The notes: generated by a model from the sequence alone, not told the origin. A stretch of 64,000 bases of DNA from Sipunculus nudus (GCA_026874595.1 CM049317.1:69523618-69587617), one strand, 5' to 3'; positions 39,587 to 51,980 are shown, counted from the stretch's first letter. Numbers and translations: made by a program.

Positions 39587-41240
39587 ATATCGTTACTTAT
39601 ATATTTCTCAAAAATGATTTGAATAGGAATGCTTTTCATAGTTTTGGAAAACAGCATACACTATCAACATAAATATACTGAGTACTAGAAAGGTTGAAAG
39701 AGTAATTACTTTTAATTACAACACTATAATAAATCATCACATTTTTTTTTAACTTTTAAGGGTAGTGAATGTCTATGAACGGTGTTGAAACAATAAGGTA
39801 ACAGGATGGATGTAACATCTAAATCCTACAATGGCATTGTTATTCAAAACTTCATCGTTTTTACAGGGTGTTATATATAGGTATTATAAAATATTAAACT
39901 TTTAAAATATTTATTATAAAAGAAGTCTGCATACTTTAAGTAATAATTTTGCCAAAGATTTCATTTATTTTAATTCAACACAGTTCTCCTTCTTCAACAT
40001 CGTTATATGTTGATATAGGTCTAATTTCAAGAAATAAATAAAATGACTTAGAAACATATTAGAAAATGATTTTATCGCCATCATTTTTATTGACCGAGGA
40101 AGATTGCTATAAATTTCCCTTCTATTTATTACATAATACCTTCTGTTGGTTGCAGTTTTATTTTGTTTCAGGATATAATCGGATCACATATTAAGATGTT
40201 ATTTTTCAGATGCTGTATACCTGCTGAAATGAGAAGTTTTTCGTAGAAAGACCCTTCCATTAAATTGTATATCCTTTCACGGTTTCTAAAGAAAAAGGAC
40301 TCAATATGCCTTCTTCTAAATAATTAATGACTGCTCACTTTAGTCTGGTCAAAATACACGTTGTCTTACCAGTTCCTATATAGGCCTACTTTTAAATAAA
40401 ATAAAAAAAAAACAACAATATTAGCGATTGGAAAAAAATCCACAGTCCGCAACATTTTGGTGTTGGTTCATTAGTGGCATTTTCATTTAAATATATGTGC
40501 AAGATATTGTAAATAAATTAAAATTTTTAAATTCATTGAAACTTAGTTTTAATCTCAGCTATATTTATCACCTGGCCGGTGAAAATCCACCAACAAATAA
40601 CTGCAGCGCCCCCTACTGTTAGCTAATATATCCTGTGGGGAACGGATTTTTGTAAATTGTATGTCATTGTGGTACGATGTTTTGGCAGTCATTCGGTTTT
40701 CACAGGAAATAATTAAGTAAAACAACTGAGAGGTTTATATGTTACCATTATAGAGAATCACAGATGACAGGTATCAAAGTCATGAAATACGTAAGTCATT
40801 GCCGATGAGCACTATGTCAGCGTCAAGCGACTGCGCAGTTTGCTGATCAGCGAAATAGGTGGTAGAAAGGTTCATGCATAATAAGTAACACATTTTAAGT
40901 GTTTTCGTTGTTTGTGAATATGAAACACTTATAGAATATGTATCTTGAAATCATATTTAATCACACAATAGTCGGAGGTTATTGTATGGGGGCTAATTTG
41001 TCTAAAATAAATGCTTGGATTGAAAGGTTCCTAATCAGCGCCGCTGATCAGCGAAATAGTCACTGGCAGGTAACTTGTGTTTCATGTTTAATTATGAACA
41101 CAATAAAAATATATACATAAGTATGTCAATACGTAATACTGATGAGCAAGGAGTCTTTTATTCACATTTAAACACAAAATAGGCAGAGGTTGCTATATGA
41201 GAGATAATTTGCCTCAAATTAATGCTTTAATTGAAAGGTG

Positions 41241-41302
41241 GCTGATCAGCGCGCTGATCAGCGTTTTATACTGCAGACCGCTGATCAGCGCGCTGATCAG
41301 CG
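41241..41302. repeat. Right-arm array of the palindrome CGCTGATCAGCG
   Basis: The reverse-complement partner of 38531-38592, with the same central TTTTATACTGCAGAC spacer. Additional copies lie near 40840 and 41030-41053. Confidence 0.85.
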
Positions 41303-41349
41303 AATTATACCCTCCCACAAATGTCGAGTGTCACGTGACAAGTCATGCA

Positions 41350-43096
41350 CTTAAAATCAAGAGAGACACGGGAGAAACACGTTTGTCCGCATTATGTTAC
41401 AACATTTTTTGTTATACTAACATAATAATATCCTTATTTTTAATAAAATAATTATTATGTGTGACAACATTTATTAGTTATAATGAATGACATTATTACG
41501 GTGTGATCTCTTTTTTATAAATTGTGTGACCACATATATTAGTTAGAAATAGTAAAAAAAGGTGTTGTGACCACATTTAAATATATTCTTACATCATCAT
41601 ATCCCTTATTTTTTTATAAATTTAATCCTGAATTTTCAAACAAAGAGACCATATTTTTTACCAATAAAAAAATAAGTTGTGACCACATTTTATTTGACCA
41701 GCCATATAAGTTTGTATTATATATAGAATATTATAAAATGTTGTCACATATGGTGTGACCACATTTTTCACCAAAGAATATTGACAAAAAATAAGGTGTG
41801 ACCACATTTTATTTACCAGCCTAATAAGTTTGTATTATATATATAATATTATAAAATGTGGTCACATATGGTGTGACCACATTTTTCACAATAAATATTG
41901 ACAAAAATAAGGTGTGACCACATTTTATTTGACCAGCCATATACGTTTGTATTATAAATAGAATATTATAAAATGTTGTCACATAAGTGTGACCATATTT
42001 TTTACCAATAAAAAAATAAGTTGTGACCACATTTTATTTTACCAGCCTAATAAGTTTGTATTATATATATAATATTATAAAATGTGGTCACATATGGTGT
42101 GACCACATTTTTAAAATAAATATTGACAAAAATAAGCTGTGACCACATTTTATTTGACCAGCCATATACGTTTGTATTATAAATATAATATTATAAAATG
42201 TGGTCACATAAGTGTGACCATATTTTTTACCAATAAAAAAATAAGTTGTGACCAAATTTTATTTGACCAGCCATATAAGTTTGTATTATATATAGAATAT
42301 TATAAAATGTGGTCACATATGGTGTGACCACATTTTTAAAAATAAATTTTGCCAAAAATAAGTTGTGACCACATTTTACTTGACCAGCCATATAAGTTTG
42401 TATTATATTTAATATATTAAAAAATGTGGTCACATGGTGTGAACATATTTTTTACAATAAACTTTGCCCAAAATAAGTTGTGACCACATTTTACTTGACC
42501 AGCCATATAGATTTGTATTATATATAGAATATTATCAAATGTGGTCACATATGGTGTGACCACATTTTTCACCAAAGAATTTTGACAAAAATAAGGTGTG
42601 ACCACATTTTATTTGACCAGCCTAATAAGTTTGTATGATATATAATATTATAAAATGTGGTCACATATGGTGTGACCACATTTTTCACAATAAAAATTTA
42701 CAAAAATAAGGTGTGACCACATTTTATTTGACCAGCCATATAAGTTTGTATTATATATATATATATTTAATATATTATAAAATGTGGTCAAATGGTGTGA
42801 CTACATTTTTTACAATTAATATTACCAAAAATTGGTGTGACCACATTTTATTTGACCAGCCATATAAGTTTGTAATAAATATATAATTTTTAGAATGTGG
42901 TCACATATGGTGTGACCACAATTTTAAAATAAATATTGACAAAAGTAAGGTGTGACCACATTTTATTTGAACTGCCATATATGTTTGTATTATATATAAA
43001 ATATTATAAAATATGGTCACATAAGGCGTGACCACATTTATTACCAATAAATATTAACAAAAATAAGGTGTGACCACCAGCCATATAAGTTTGTAT

Positions 43097-43150
<54 letters not shown>

Positions 43151-43373
43151 AATGTGGTCACATAGTGTGACCACATGTTTTACAATAAATATTAACAAAA
43201 ATAAGGTGTGACCACATTTTGACCGGCCAAATAAGTTTGTATTATATATATACATTTTATTTGACCAGCCATATAAGTTTGTATTATATACATAATATTA
43301 TAAACTGTGGTCACATATGGATGATATGCCCATCATGGTCCCGTGTTTCTCCCGCGTTCGTCTCGATTTTAAG
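41350..43373. repeat. Inverted 32-bp repeats bracketing the hairpin array
   Basis: 41350-41381 (CTTAAAATC...GGGAGAAACACG) is the near reverse complement of 43342-43373 (CGTGTTTCTCCC...GATTTTAAG). The array may therefore be a separate nested inverted-repeat element. Confidence 0.6.
41520..43330. repeat. ~116-bp tandem array of GTGTGACCACATTTT hairpins
   Basis: The anchor GACCAGCCATATAAGTTTGT recurs about every 109-124 bp, roughly 15 times (41697, 41815, 41932, 42041, 42157, 42266, 42383, 42498, 42616, 42731, 42855, 42970 and later). Most units contain a 14-bp stem AAAATGTGGTCACA / TGTGACCACATTTT around the loop TATGG. (TA)n tracts interrupt the array at about 42755 and 43098-43146. It lies only in the right arm of the foldback element. 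Confidence 0.88.
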
Positions 43374-44037
43374 GGCTACCGGTCTGTTACTCATGGGGAG
43401 GGGATGTTCACATCTGATTGTCCTTACATAAAGTAGTCTAACAGGACAAAAAAAACTAAATAAGATAAATAACATGTCTAAAATGTAGTCTTTATACTCT
43501 GTCCACAAAAATGACTGTTTATTACACAATTTATATTTATTTGACATATAAAACGTACATAGAGACAAAGCTGAATAGAGCAAGAGTTAACGTGATCAGT
43601 CGAATACATTCACAGACGACAGTTGCATGTTTATGTTTTTGGCGGCGCGACGTCGTCAACTTTTATTAAATCTTGGGGAATATGGATATTTAGAGGTAAA
43701 ATTGTCTCTCTATCTATGCATAAAAAGATATATTGACTGTAATTTTTGTTAGACATCATCCTTTTGTTTATATGGTATGCATGTACAGTACTGTGGATTC
43801 ATGACGTCGGCTGAGAACGTCTTTGACACGACGTCATTTTGGGTATTTTCAGCAAACTACCCTTTTTGACAGTTTGTAGCAAAATATATTTATATCAAAC
43901 ATACAAAAATATTGTATCATTAGATGCGCCGGATCTTCAACTTTTACATGAAACAGTTTTTTCATTGAAATTTGGTCACACTTTTTTGTGAGACCATGAA
44001 ATATGGGTCCGTTATATTGCACGATTACCATGAAATA

Positions 44038-45973
44038 CAGCGGATAGCTTTGTCCCTGGTTAGAGTCCGCCCATTCATGTTTATTAGGGACAGCGTTTGT
44101 TCAGCAAACCCGTGTAACTGAAGCGTGGCATTGTGTACAACCAACGAAAGTCTGGTTAGGAGATTCTGGCGTAGGTTTGAAGGCTCCGACTACACAATCT
44201 AGTTAATTTATAAACTTTATTGACTCTGTTTTAATGCTCTAAAGAATTATATTATTCCTCAGTGATCAAATATTTGTTGTCACACCAACGGGCTGGATCG
44301 TCATCTGTGACTCGTCGCCTCTCCGCAGTGATATCAGTCTGCATAAATCTTGCCTCATCTATAAAATAATTGGATTTTAAAATGTTTTCAAAACACACAC
44401 TCTATAAAAAATATCCTTCAGTCATTTCTTATCATTATTAAGCATTCATTAGGTCATTTGACCATCAGGTGGCCTAGTTATCGACAGGAAGCGAAACATT
44501 AATTAACGTGTTAAATACAAAAGGCTTTGTTTTTCGTTTCAATCAGTTATTTTTATCCCTAACACGCCATGGCATAACCAGCTTTTTATTGTCGTAGTTG
44601 CTATTATCAGCCAGCGAAGCACAGCAGGAACACAATGGGGACCGTGTTTTACATGCTTATAATTGATAATTGCTAATTGTGTATTAATTACTGTCATCAT
44701 GTAAACTTCACTTTATCCCATGAAAAATGTTATATGTGATAATCAGGAAACTAGTGTCATGATATTGAAAGTAATTATATATCCAGTACTTAGATAACAT
44801 TACGTTAGAGTAGAACCTAGTAATTTGTCTCTTTAACAACCAGAAAATAAAAAATATCAAGTTTAACTAATTGTACATATCAGGTGATATGTAACGTTTA
44901 AGATACCAGCAGGAACCACTGGGCTTCATAAGACACCGGAATTGAAATATTCATTTGTATTTTAAGCCAATAATTATATCAGTATGGCAGGTAAGGTCAC
45001 TATGTTGCATTTTTACAGTAAACTCAAATGAACTCTATATACAACAATCTGATATTTAACATTATTTTGGTTATTGAGTATGAGATAATGTTACGAAAGT
45101 AATGATTATATTGTATATACTTATATCAAGTTTTCCAGCTATATATTAAAGTTATATAGTTGCACGAGTAGGTTTTACTCTAATATTTAAAAAAAATGTT
45201 CGGAAGAAATAGTTTTTATTTTAAGAATTGCCTGCTTGATATGCATAAATATTTATATAGGATAGAGGTTTGCATGAGCTAACACGATGTGTTGAATCCA
45301 TTCAGTTCTGTGCAAGGCCTTTTTTCTAACTTCCAACTTTTAAATTAAAAAAAGGACCAAGGTTCATTCCTAGGTCTCCTTATTTATAAATTAAATATGT
45401 AATAGGTGTGCTTTTGGTGTGTGAACTTGGACGTGTCAATAATATAACAGTTCCCAGATTAGACATTACACATTACTGTGAACAAAATTAAAATACAAGT
45501 TTTTAATCTCCACAACGATTTCAAAACGCTCTTTATGCTCTGACTTCAGGAATTAGACTCAAATCCGGGCAATGCTAAACTCCTGCTTAAAACGAAATTA
45601 ATATATTGTAATTTTATAATGTCGATATACAAGATCAAAAGACGAAATGAAATATCGGTTGATTATTTTTCACATTAATGTATAGCCATGACAACATGAC
45701 ACTCAGGCCTTCGGAAATAAACTGATAAGGGCCTGGAGTCATGATGGCAGTCACAACAGAACGCCCATTCTAAGGGTCGGATCAAAATATTTACTGTCTG
45801 GTATTATCTGGCATCACGAGGTTATAAAGTCGTTTTAAATGTGCTTAATATCGAAGAAGAAATGTTGTTAGACAAAAATAATTACATTTATTACCTCCTT
45901 TCATCATTGTGGCACCGATTCACGTGAAGCGGTACTTCTCATTCAAAACTAAAGGTGTCATGGCGCGGTCGTG
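44038..45973. other. No gene seen between the two foldback elements
   Basis: AT-rich. An acceptor-like CGCCTCTCCGCAG near 44327 leads only into short frames without a donor. Confidence 0.55.
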
Positions 45974-47885
45974 TATGTAAACTTGGAAGTCGGAAGCCGG
46001 AAGCCGGAACCAAGGAATTGTCTTATAAATAAAGCAGTTTAAAGCAAAATGCTAACGCTTCAATACCGTTTCGTTTTCCCCCGATAGAATGTGATCTTTA
46101 TTATCATTCTGTGAAGAATAATAGTGATCCATTCTGTAACCTGAAAGTTATGGATGATTTTGTGCTCGGAAGCCATCAGGGAAGTCAGTCAGAAGTGCTG
46201 GGATGTGATCCAATATGTATAACTCGGAAGTCACAGGGACGCACTGGTTAACTTGTGGTCAGTTAAGAGCCACAGCCCAAATGCAGTTTCATTATAATTA
46301 TAGTTGCATGCATATATTAAAATAGATTATGCGTGATTCTACTTTTAATGAGTGTATAATACAATACATGATACATAATCGAAAAACTATAACTTCTTAA
46401 TTTTTTTATTTGTAAATTTAATATATATATACATATGTGTGGGTGTATTTTCACGTAATATATTTCACCCCATCTAGAGCTATGTTTTTGTTAAAGATAT
46501 TTATATTTACATGGGGAGGGTATGGGAAGGGAGTAATTTTTAAAATATGCAATGTAAAGAGGACATTTTGAGGCAGCTTAAACAAATGATTATGAGGATT
46601 TTCTGTTCCGCAACTATTCTCCAAAATGTTTTTGAACAATATATTCAAACTTGAGGTTGTTTGGCTTTAATATTTATATTTCTATAAAATTACGGTATAA
46701 ACTGGAAAGTCCAAATATTAAAAAATTCGTAACATGTTAATGTCAATGATGAAATGCGCGTCTATAAATTTATTTTTTGCAAAATGTTACTATTTAAAGG
46801 TAGGACTCGTTGTAAAATAATTGATATGTTTAAGTCTTATGACAATCTTTGCATTTTACCGACTTTTGTGATCTGTGAGCGCCCAGGCTCGGACAGCAGA
46901 ACACAGTGCGTGAGTCTGAGAATCAGCCGAGGAGGAGTGAGATTTTTCACGGTCGATCCCACCCCGAGCTGAGCTCTGTGGGGAGACCATGCATGACTCG
47001 CACGGTAATGCGATGGGGGGGGGGGGGATCCTCTATATACTAGTGTATATTTGAATGCTCTCATAGTGGAGTAAATCACCAACTTATGAATTGGAAAGTA
47101 AAACATATAATAATGAAATTGCTGGGGAATAAAAAAGTAATCTAAAAAATAAATGAAAATTGATTACGAATTAATTGGAAAAGAACCCGATAATATGAGA
47201 GATATTACGTCTGAACGGGCTTGCGCCCTCTGTGGATGCACCACTGAATAATAAATATGGTATAATAAACCCTAATACGGCATTAAAATAGTTATAAATT
47301 ACGATGTCATTCAAAATAAAAACAGTAATATATTTCCCATATGTTGAACAAATAATGTTGAATTTTTTATATCTATAACATTTGCTCTGTAACAATTTAT
47401 TTTTAAACATTTACTGAACGTTTCCCCAAACATAAAATACGGTAACAGCGTAAAATATTGATGAGTTAATATAATCTTGTTTTACAAAAGGAAATAAAAT
47501 ATCAATATAATATATTATAAAAAAAACAGCATCATGAATGTTAAAAAACAGATTGAGTTTATGAAAAATATGTCATATTGAAATAATTGAAAATGCTTGA
47601 CACGTTTGCTGACCATATGATGACCAGTGCATTAGCCATTACTGGCTTCCGAGTTTTACACATCTGGACCATGACCGGGCATTTCCGAGAAATAAATAGT
47701 CTATAACTTCGGATGGATAACTTTGATTTATGCATTATGATAGAAAAAACCTTATCCTATCAATAAAAATAAAATGGTACTTTCCATTGATGTAGTAGCA
47801 TTTTAATTATGCTTCGATCATTGCTTTATTTTAAAAAAAATCCTTGCTTCCGACTTCGGACTTCCGAGTTTTACACATAGCCGTT
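45974..47885. mobile_element. Second inverted-arm element (arms ~0.27 kb)
   Basis: Left arm 45974-46260 and right arm about 47625-47885 align as reverse complements with gaps. Both carry TGTAAA(A)CT(T/C)GGAAGTC with repeated CGGAAG, then an AAATAAAGCA segment, AAAATGCTA, a GATAG(A/G)AT segment and AAGTTATGGATGA-like sequence. The spacer is about 1.36 kb and holds a degraded SINE copy. No transposase frame was seen and the ends are approximate. Confidence 0.6.
46870..47030 (+). mobile_element. Degraded copy of the SINE at 23.7 kb
   Basis: It shares TCAGCCGAGG, GAGATTTTTCACGGTCGA (46940-46956) and the following CCCACC and GAGCT blocks with the copy at 23.7 kb. The tRNA-like head is eroded and a G13 run follows at about 47015. 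Confidence 0.55.
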
Positions 47886-47989
47886 TGGGAATCCCCTACT
47901 GGAAGTTATGGTTCTCCCGCTGAAAGACGTGGAGACGAGTTTTTCTAGTAAAACCAGCCTCGGTATTAAAAACTGCTGCACGAATACAC
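47881..47989 (+). CDS. Possible juxtamembrane exon of the tyrosine-tail protein
   Basis: The frame opens directly after TTTTACACATAG and ends at the strong donor GTAAGT in phase 1, matching the phase-1 entry of the exon at 48936. It would read PFGNPLLEVMVLPLKDVE and on to KNCCTNT. The support is the phase match and donor. The start is uncertain: other AG acceptors, for example after TTTTTCTAG near 47947, would give a shorter exon. The proposed start abuts the arm of an inverted-repeat element. Confidence 0.35.
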
Positions 47990-48323
47990 GTAAGTCAACC
48001 GTGGATGTAATAATTATTATTTTCCCCAACAGAATAACGTCACTTTTAGTCTTAACTCAGGAAAATGACAGCTCGAGAAGTAGATGAAAATGAAAAAGTA
48101 GTGTCCGAAATGGCGTGCACATCTGCACATACTAGAATTGATGCGAACCCAATAGCTTGAACTGTCACCCCATCGTCTTCAGTATATCTAAAATCGACGT
48201 TTGGGGTGACAAGCTGTCGCTAATTAATGTACAGATAAGATTGCTTCATATTAATATAATTATGTATAATAGTAGTCATATAATATGCCATCCTCACACT
48301 GTGTGTTAACGCTGGTTCTCGTA

Positions 48324-48324
<1 letters not shown>

Positions 48325-48391
<67 letters not shown>

Positions 48392-48600
48392 CTCTTTCTG
48401 TCTCATACACACACACACCACTTGATGCAGGCAGGTTCAGGCTTTGTCTATGTTTCTCCCTCTCTCACTCTCTCTCACACACACACACACCACAAATAAT
48501 GCGGACAGATTCAGGCTCTGTCTCTCTATTTCTTTTTCTCTGCTGAGGAAGGCTCTCTTTTTCTGTTAAGGTAAGCTTCATCTCTCTTCTTTTTCTCCTA

Positions 48601-48667
<67 letters not shown>

Positions 48668-48708
48668 TAACACCACACTTCATGCAGGCATGATCAGGCT
48701 TTGTCTCT

Positions 48709-48779
<71 letters not shown>

Positions 48780-48830
48780 AATACACACACCACACATAAT
48801 GCAGACAGACTCAGGCCCTCTCCCTTTAAC

Positions 48831-48906
<76 letters not shown>
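48325..48906 (+). repeat. Compound (CT)n/(CA)n satellite in the intron before 48936
   Basis: Four long (CT)n blocks (about 48325-48388, 48602-48662, 48705-48765 and 48826-48906) alternate with related spacers. The spacers carry ACACACAC and ATGCAGGCAGGTTCAGGCTT-like sequence (near 48424, 48498, 48682 and 48799). The last CT block ends about 30 bp before a splice acceptor. Confidence 0.9.
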
Positions 48907-48908
<2 letters not shown>

Positions 48909-48935
48909 ATTGTATATTTTGATACATGTATGTAG

Positions 48936-49862
48936 ATTCCTCCATGAATTCGTGTGTATTCATCACTGTCTGGACATGTCTTGGCGAGGCGCTATTGTTT
49001 TTGGTCCTTCTTGCTTGTTGTCATTACTGTAAGAACCGAAACACGTCATCCAGAGAAACTGCTGTGTAAGTATGTGTAACTCTAACCAAGGTTAAAAAAA
49101 AGTTTTAAAAGATCTTACCAAGGTGGTTACAACCGTTGATGCTGAAAGATGGACATAGCGGTAGCAAAAATGCTATTTTGTAAGGCCATGCGCAGTATAT
49201 GTAAGAGTAACAATAGGTGTTAAATTACCATAATTATTTTTTATATAGTACTGTCAGTTTGTCATTATAGATAATTCGCAGTAACAACATACATTTAGAG
49301 TGTTTGATTTTGCCTGTGCAAGGGAAATATGAATAACAATAATATCTGAAGATTGATCTGATGTAAATCATTGGTAAATTTCTACTAATAACTACAACAG
49401 GAGTTAAGAATATAAACGGGTAGATAAAAAGCACATATTATCCCTAAAGGCAGTTTAGCACTAGACTGGTCAAGTTAAAATGCGTAAAATAACTGTTCAC
49501 TGACAGTGAATTACTTATACAGTGTATATTGTTTGCGCAAGGTGGAAAAATATTATAAGACCCATCTTACCAAAACGCTGTAACAGGCCTAACAACTGGT
49601 AAAATTGACAGCTATGCGGTAGTTGGTGCCACCTGTCTGCACATAGGTGAATTAAAGATGTATTCCTGTGGTTAAAAAATTTTAAATATGACGTTATTTT
49701 TTTTTTATAATATTAAGCTGAATATTTTTATTTTACAGGACACAGAATAAACAGGACAGTGAATATATTGACATGAGCCAACTTGACCTCCGGCGTTACG
49801 TCAACAATAAGCTGCTTTATCAGAACAGATCTCGCAGTGATTCGGCGCTGCTGGGAAAGTGA
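48936..49862 (+). CDS. Membrane protein with triple-tyrosine signalling tail, last two exons
   Basis: Exon 48936-49065 (entry phase 1, donor GTAAGT in phase 2) joins exon 49739-49862 (acceptor TTATTTTACAG), with the stop at 49860-49862. The first encodes SSMNSC, a hydrophobic helix VFITVWTCLGEALLFLVLLA, then CCHYCKNRN, a cysteine/basic stop-transfer. The second encodes a cytoplasmic tail with SEYIDM, RRYVNN and LLYQNRS. YxxM is the consensus for PI3-kinase p85 SH2 domains and YxN for GRB2 SH2 domains, so the tail looks like a phosphotyrosine docking segment. The ectodomain is not identified, so the receptor family is unknown. Splice phases and the open frame across both exons support a real gene. 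Confidence 0.65.
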
Positions 49863-49937
49863 CCGTTAGTTTGGGTCTTAAAACACTATTCTTATGGACT
49901 ATATCTCCGAGCATACAGGTAGAGTATGAGCCGCGGA

Positions 49938-49943
49938 AATAAA
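49938..49943 (+). promoter_or_regulatory. Polyadenylation signal AATAAA of the tyrosine-tail gene
   Basis: AATAAA lies 76 bp after the stop codon, a normal distance for a short 3' UTR. Confidence 0.45.
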
Positions 49944-51176
49944 GTTTGGGCCGCCGATCCTGAAAATCATACATACAGTACACTTTCCAAGGATGACCAA
50001 CCAAAATATCGCTCACACTACATATGTGGGTAAATATTGATTCGCAGTAAAAATTTTTCAACTTTTAAACAAGGTTGGCAGAAAAGTTATCCGTTGGCTG
50101 CCGGACTAATACTTTCAGTGCTAAATTTTGATACTAATATTCTTATAATCGATATCTTTTGCGATATCAGTGCACGACTATTCTGAGAAAAATTAATAGA
50201 TGTAAGATGTAAGCAACGGAACTGCAATACCCCCCCCCCCCTTCTCCATCCGTACCCCCTAAGAGACTGCACCGTGTCATATTTGATAATCAAACAAAGT
50301 CAATCGTTATAGAAATAAAGGATAAGAAGTATTATTTTGTTTTATTTAATTAGTTATAATATATATATATATATATATAATTATAGTTATATATATATAT
50401 ATATATATATATATTTTAAAGATAAGCCCAGGGTAAACGGGCTGTCCGCATGTTTATATCGACATATTCATAACATGGAGGTCGTAACACCCGTTTAACT
50501 GGCCACCTATCGCAATCCTTACAGGTCCGACAACAATACTTAGTAATTTGAGACAAATCAGAATTTTAAAAGTATACAGGGCACCCACCGCCCCACCCCT
50601 ACATAATGCCCCATTTCAGCCTTAATTTTAAAGGGATCCAATAACCTATCTGACCTTTATATATTAAATGTAATCCCTCAGAGTTTTATTTTTATAAAAA
50701 TAGGCCAGAAAACGTGGATATCACCGCATACAGGCTGCTTGTTTTGTTATACCAACTTTATTTATAAATAATCAAGTAAGATAAGCCAGCGCTTTATAAA
50801 TGGCGTTTTGCAACAAGTGACCTTTCTGAATCCGCATATATGCAACCTACCACCTAAGGTTGCATGTTTTTCATGCTGTGTTTACAAACATGTTGTTGAT
50901 AAGCAGGTTCACACATCATTCACAAAGGCGTTATAAGAACTGTTCACCACCATAAGTAATCTTAGATCATTTATATATACACAGAGGAAGCCAGAAATCA
51001 CATTCCAGAATCCACAAGCCGGAAATTCTTTTTCGAAAAGTAGGTGAATGGGAACCTTTAAAAACAGTTTCTACACTATGGGGAGGGGGGGGGGGTACCT
51101 ACTCCCACAATCTACTCCCCCTCAGCGCCTCCTAGTGGCGTCAATTTATCTTCCAGGGTGGTGGGGGATGACTTGC

Positions 51177-51187
51177 ACACACACATA

Positions 51188-51230
<43 letters not shown>
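51177..51230. repeat. (CA)n/(TA)n microsatellite
   Basis: About 19 CA units with small breaks, running into TA. A (GT)n tract of about 18 units lies at 59881-59919, just before exon 2 of the dehydrogenase gene. Confidence 0.95.
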
Positions 51231-51517
51231 TGTCTGTATGACACATTTTAAATATATATATATATATCCAACTTCAATGTGTGACGCATACACAGTACAC
51301 TTGACCTGTGCTCCATGATTGGTTGCACTAAACCGCTGTACTTTTCCATGAAACGTTCGCCACAACTAAGGTATTATGAATTCACTAGTATACTGGTATG
51401 TCACATGAAGTTACCGGAAAACACCGGTAGTGGAAAGTCCCCGGTATCGAATTGTATCAATAAGATACCTACATTAGCTATCCCTCTTATACATACATAC
51501 ATACAAACAAACAAACA

Positions 51518-51559
<42 letters not shown>

Positions 51560-51657
51560 CCGATATATTTTTTCTGTTAAACTAAAAGGGATACCAACGC
51601 CGAATAAAATAAATGCACACATACACACGGGTAAATATGTTGAGATGTGTGCGCTTA

Positions 51658-51701
<44 letters not shown>

Positions 51702-51972
51702 TTAATATATCTTTCATATATTTCTTAAACTGTAATATATTAACATATATGTGTGTGCGACTTAAAGTTTATGTGACTGATGGAGCAGGTTCACTGTGGA
51801 GTTAAACTATTTATTACGAACACACACTGCCACCCAGATCTAGAAATATCTGATTTATTCAGACGGAGGTGAACCCGAACAGTGCTATTGCACCCACTAA
51901 TGGAAAATTCCATATGACGTGGAACCCGGGCATTGGTTATTACCAATAAAGGGAGCGGGACGGAGACTGTTG

Positions 51973-51980
51973 TATATATA
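51973..51980 (+). promoter_or_regulatory. Candidate TATA box of the opine dehydrogenase gene
   Basis: TATATATA followed by AATATCCCCG lies about 170 bp upstream of the proposed start codon, in a GC-richer stretch. A start site about 30 bp downstream would give a 5' UTR of roughly 140 bp. TA repeats are common here, so this is weak. Confidence 0.25.

Larger units (their letters stand above)
38109..44029. mobile_element. Large foldback (inverted-arm) DNA element with 8-bp target-site duplications
   Basis: The left end GGTAATCGTGCAATATAACG is the reverse complement of the right end CGTTATATTGCACGATTACC. The direct repeat ATGAAATA flanks it at 38101-38108 and 44030-44037. The arms match inward over much of 38109-39300 against 40560-44029, including TTGGGTATTTTC-type, CTGATCAG and GGCGCTGCAG landmarks. 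The right arm is about 2.2 kb longer because of a nested array (41.3-43.6 kb). No transposase frame is visible, so it is non-autonomous. Long inverted arms with 8-bp duplications fit MULE/foldback or hAT-type mobilisation; the superfamily is not decided. Confidence 0.8.

Noticed and set aside
38531-41302. CRISPR-like array
   Set aside because: Palindromic clusters with no regular unique spacers in a eukaryotic context; inverted-arm structure explains them.
41567-43431. Repeated frames with VVTTYF/CGHTLF-type translations
   Set aside because: Products of the hairpin array.
44300-44395. Exon after CGCCTCTCCGCAG
   Set aside because: All frames stop quickly and no donor is present.
48465-49032. 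Serine-leucine and arginine-glutamate repeat proteins
   Set aside because: Translations of (CT)n microsatellite. Only the part after 48936, in a different frame, is supported as an exon.
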